Shown here piece after piece: positions 11,485 through 14,288 of a stretch of 14,288 nt of DNA. A program made the position numbers and the translations under genes. The first letter of the stretch is position 1, and each line of letters opens with the position of its first letter. Source of the DNA: an uncultured Clostridia bacterium (GTDB lineage: Bacteria > Bacillota > Clostridia > TANB77 > CAG-508); NCBI GenBank assembly GCA_934131055.1, contig CAKOZB010000027.1, positions 1 through 14,288 of the forward strand. Reading direction: 5' to 3'. A model generated the notes under the pieces. The model was not told where the DNA came from, did no database searches, and saw only the letters and a program-made list of their open reading frames with translations.

Positions 11485-13673
11485 TGAATATAGAGAGAAT
11501 CAATGATTATATAGATGCATATTCAAGAGCAATAAATATAACACCTGAAGTTACGTCTATACTAAAAGAATTAATTCCTAATCTGGTAAAAAAATATTCA
11601 GCTACAATAACTTCAATACCAGTTGAACAGGATGGGTATGATAAATATGTAATAAAACCTGTAGATGGAAAATATTCAATAGAAGATTTTTTCTTAAATA
11701 GACTTTTTAGAAATGTTTGGGAAGTGTATTTAAAGACCAATTCAGTTGAAAAGGGCGGATTTGAACCAAACTATATGGAAATAGGCTTTAATATGCCATT
11801 GATTGAAAAACAATTAGTAGGTAGTATAAATACAGAACGTGAAGACTTTAAAGAATTAGATGCTATTGCAAGAAAAAAAGTCATTATGCATGAGTTTGAA
11901 CATGCATTACAAACTCAATATAGTGGTAAAGCACTTTTTGATATCCGATATAAAAGAATATTTGAAGAAATAAGAAAAGCTAAAGATGGAAAATACAAAG
12001 ATGAAACTAATGAATATTCTGAAAGTGTATTTAGAAATGATTATGGAACACAAGAAACGTATACACATAGTGGATTACATTATTCTGGAAAAAATAAAGA
12101 TGTACAAACATATAGAGAAGTTTCAGGATTTGATAATCTTAATGAGATTTTCAATGAAACAGAATCTTTAGAAATGGCTGGAGCAAGGACTCAAGTTAAA
12201 ATAGTATATAAAAATAATACATATTACAGAGTAAAGAATGTAGAAAGTAGTAATAGTTCAATAACAAATTATGGAGTCCTATTAAAAGCATTGTTGGGAC
12301 CTAAAGAAACTTTTATTGGAATGTATCTTAATCCAAATAGAATGTTTGCTGAATTTAATAAAGAATATAACACAATTTTTCAAGAAGCCTTTGGCAATGA
12401 TAAGTCAGCTTGGGAAAATGTAATAAACCAAATTGAGAGTATAAAAGCAAGTGATTCGTTAGAAGACCGTTTAAAACTTGACACAGTATTGGCTAAATGT
12501 TTGGAATTAAAAGTAGAAAATACAATAAAAAGGGGAAATACATCACCTAAGACCTTAAGTAAAATGAATGAAATAATAAATTTATTTTACAATAATACTA
12601 TTTCAAGTCAAGATGAATCAATAAGAAAAAGTATGGAACACATACAAATTTTGAACTCGATTCAAGAGAGAGTAAATCAATTGAAACAAGAAGTTACTTT
12701 ACCAAAGCAAAAAGAGGAGCCAGTGATTGATCCGCAAACAAAACAACCAGAAAATTCATTAAGAAGTAATGGCTCAGAAAATAAAATGAAATTTGTACGT
12801 GGCTTTATACAAGATTATAATAATACTGAAACGGAACTTCAATATGAATATAGAAAAAAATTTGAAGCTAACGATATTCAAAGGGTACAAGAAATAATAA
12901 GGACTAATGGCTTAAATGTTATGCTTACAGCAGACTTGGATGGTAATTTGGTAGAAACGACAGGAGGAGAGTTTAGAAGACAATATTCAGAAAAACAGGT
13001 ATCTGCTATGGCTCAACTGCTAAAAGCAGCACAATTATTGACAAGTAACAAAAATTTGAATCCAACGGGAAGAAATTACTTAGAGGAATTTTCCTCTGTT
13101 CCTAGTATAGAGTCAAAATTGAAACAAATGAAAGAAGATTTTAATGATAAAGATTCATACATGTCAAAATTAAGAAAAGAATCTATGCTTAATAGGGGTA
13201 TGAATACATTACCTAAATTTCCAAAAACACAAGGCGAAATAGATGTAGCAAGCAGTACTGTTAGAGATTCAGATGGACCAGTGTTAAAACAAGAAATGGG
13301 AATAACAGATGAACAAGTAGAAAAAATGAAGCAGGACGAAGAATACGCTAAACACCAAGCAGATGATAAAAAAAGAAAAGCAAGTGAAGAAGAAAAGGCT
13401 GAGAATAATGAAAAATTTACCCAACAAAAGAAGTTAGAATTTAGTTTTTTAAGGAGAGAGCTTTCAAACAGTGATGTTACTACTTCTGAGGTTGTTCAAA
13501 CACAAGAAGAAATTGCAGAAAGAAAACAAATGCAAGCTTTATCAATTAAATCAAGAGCTAAACATTTAAGTACAGAAGAACAGCAAATATTCGATATGTT
13601 AAGAGCTAAATATGAAAAAACACAACATGAACAATCAAATGATAGAAAAAAATCTAAAGGAATAGAAAGGTAA
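11484..13673 (+). CDS. Large HEFEH-motif putative zinc metallopeptidase with coiled-coil tail (unit 2)
   Basis: Identical to the 729-residue protein at 4403-6592, including His136, Glu137 and His140 of HExxH, the downstream Glu-rich block LNEIFNETESLEMAG and the Lys/Glu-rich tail. It is the largest gene of the unit and, unlike the small membrane genes, shows no sign of decay. Confidence 0.75.
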   Translation: MNIERINDYIDAYSRAINITPEVTSILKELIPNLVKKYSATITSIPVEQDGYDKYVIKPVDGKYSIEDFFLNRLFRNVWEVYLKTNSVEKGGFEPNYMEIGFNMPLIEKQLVGSINTEREDFKELDAIARKKVIMHEFEHALQTQYSGKALFDIRYKRIFEEIRKAKDGKYKDETNEYSESVFRNDYGTQETYTHSGLHYSGKNKDVQTYREVSGFDNLNEIFNETESLEMAGARTQVKIVYKNNTYYRVKNVESSNSSITNYGVLLKALLGPKETFIGMYLNPNRMFAEFNKEYNTIFQEAFGNDKSAWENVINQIESIKASDSLEDRLKLDTVLAKCLELKVENTIKRGNTSPKTLSKMNEIINLFYNNTISSQDESIRKSMEHIQILNSIQERVNQLKQEVTLPKQKEEPVIDPQTKQPENSLRSNGSENKMKFVRGFIQDYNNTETELQYEYRKKFEANDIQRVQEIIRTNGLNVMLTADLDGNLVETTGGEFRRQYSEKQVSAMAQLLKAAQLLTSNKNLNPTGRNYLEEFSSVPSIESKLKQMKEDFNDKDSYMSKLRKESMLNRGMNTLPKFPKTQGEIDVASSTVRDSDGPVLKQEMGITDEQVEKMKQDEEYAKHQADDKKRKASEEEKAENNEKFTQQKKLEFSFLRRELSNSDVTTSEVVQTQEEIAERKQMQALSIKSRAKHLSTEEQQIFDMLRAKYEKTQHEQSNDRKKSKGIER

Positions 13674-13753
13674 AATGTAGAAAATAAAAATATATGTGAA
13701 ATGTCATAAAAAGCTTGTAATTGAGAAAAAAGTGTTAATATATATATGAGCGG

Positions 13754-13789
13754 TATCCAAGAAACTTTCGAAGCCTTGGGTAATTTTTT
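13754..13789 (+). terminator. Rho-independent terminator of the HEFEH operon (unit 2)
   Basis: TATCCAAG (13754-13761) with CTTGGGTA (13775-13782), then T6. Confidence 0.8.
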
Positions 13790-13868
13790 ATTTATAGAAA
13801 TTTAATAAAAATATATAACTGAAACTTTAATTATATTTTCATGAAAAATAAAAAAATTTAGAAAATTT

Positions 13869-13897
13869 TGTAACAAATTGTAATTTCAATTGTCATA
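13869..13897 (+). promoter_or_regulatory. Candidate ECF-type promoter before the third sigma copy
   Basis: TGTAAC (13869-13874), 17 bases, GTCATA (13892-13897), identical to 6788-6816. Each sigma copy inside the array therefore has its own candidate autoregulated promoter. Confidence 0.55.
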
Positions 13898-13919
13898 TAT
13901 GTAAAGGAGGATGAAAGTT

Positions 13920-14288
13920 ATGCAGGATATGGAACAAATATATCAACAATATTTTGAAACAGTAAATAAATTCTTATTCTGTTTAACTCATGATAATGAT
14001 GTTTCTGAAGAACTAACACAAGAAACTTTTTGTAAAGCAGTTAAAAATATTGATACTTATAAAGGGGAATGCAAAATATCAGTTTGGCTATGCCAAATTG
14101 CTAAAAATTTATGGTATAACCAATACAAAAAGACCAAAAAGATCGTGAGCATTGAAAAAGAAATGCTAGAAATACAAACAAATGATACAACTGAAGAAAA
14201 AGTTATTTCTAATGAAGAAAAAATACTATTGTATAAAAGAATGCAAAAGATAGATGAAAAAACACGAGAAGTAATTTATATAAGGATA
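13920..14288 (+). CDS. ECF-type RNA polymerase sigma factor, 5' part (cut by the window end)
   Basis: The first 123 residues of a third sigma copy, with AAAGGAGG (13903-13910) nine bases before its ATG. It contains all of region 2 and the start of region 4, and is identical to the copy at 6839-7315, including Arg107, Ile111 and Ile121. The rest lies beyond the window. Confidence 0.9.
   Translation, partial: MQDMEQIYQQYFETVNKFLFCLTHDNDVSEELTQETFCKAVKNIDTYKGECKISVWLCQIAKNLWYNQYKKTKKIVSIEKEMLEIQTNDTTEEKVISNEEKILLYKRMQKIDEKTREVIYIRI
14163..14288. repeat. Start of a third repeat unit (126 bp)
   Basis: These 126 bases continue the repeat past the end of unit 2 without a break. They match 7082-7207 exactly and differ from 1-126 at the three positions equivalent to 77, 88 and 118. 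Confidence 0.93.

Larger units (their letters stand above)
7082..14162. repeat. Tandem repeat unit 2 (7,081 bp)
   Basis: Second unit, directly abutting unit 1 with no spacer or foreign sequence at the join. The join falls inside an intact ECF sigma-factor gene, so the repeat boundary destroys nothing. Frameshifts and other gene damage in unit 1 are reproduced exactly, so they predate the duplication or were homogenised afterwards. Confidence 0.97.

Noticed and set aside
1..14288. Transposon or integrative element as the cause of the repeat
   Set aside because: No transposase, recombinase, terminal inverted repeats or attachment-like sequences were found in the unit.

Overview
The window is AT-rich DNA using the standard genetic code, with strong AGGAGG-type ribosome binding sites, consensus sigma-A promoters and many short proteins with one N-terminal membrane anchor. 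This fits a Bacillota/Clostridia chromosome, probably an uncultured gut clostridium. That assignment rests on composition and protein style; no marker gene is present.

The dominant structure is a head-to-tail tandem repeat of 7,081 bp. Unit 1 is 1-7081, unit 2 is 7082-14162, and 14163-14288 starts a third unit. Both window edges fall inside the same ECF sigma-factor gene, so the array continues beyond at least one side or is a circle read through more than once. By eye the units are identical except for three substitutions (77, 88, 118) in the sigma-factor gene of unit 1. The same sites in units 2 and 3 agree with each other.

Each unit, read from the sigma factor, holds: (1) an ECF sigma factor with a likely autoregulated promoter; (2) a transmembrane anti-sigma factor with an HxxxCxxC zinc motif, one base after the sigma stop, followed by a terminator; (3) a small membrane-anchored protein whose downstream domain has been split off by a frameshift; (4) on the minus strand, an OB-like (DUF3221-like) protein that seems to have lost its start and part of its C-terminus; (5) a membrane-anchored protein behind a perfect sigma-A promoter, followed by a 53-residue membrane peptide; (6) on the minus strand, a 248-residue membrane-anchored protein behind another perfect sigma-A promoter; (7-8) a translationally coupled pair made of a 149-residue protein and a 729-residue protein with an HEFEH metallopeptidase motif, closed by a terminator about 80 bases before the next sigma-factor promoter.

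The sigma/anti-sigma pair looks like a cell-envelope signalling switch. The other genes look like envelope-facing accessory proteins, some decaying, plus an unusual cytoplasmic metallopeptidase-like module. No tRNA, rRNA, CRISPR array, transposase, integrase or replication gene is visible. The main points of interest are the recent tandem amplification, the clustered substitutions in its first sigma gene, and the uncharacterised HEFEH module. Coordinates in unit 2 equal those in unit 1 plus 7,081.
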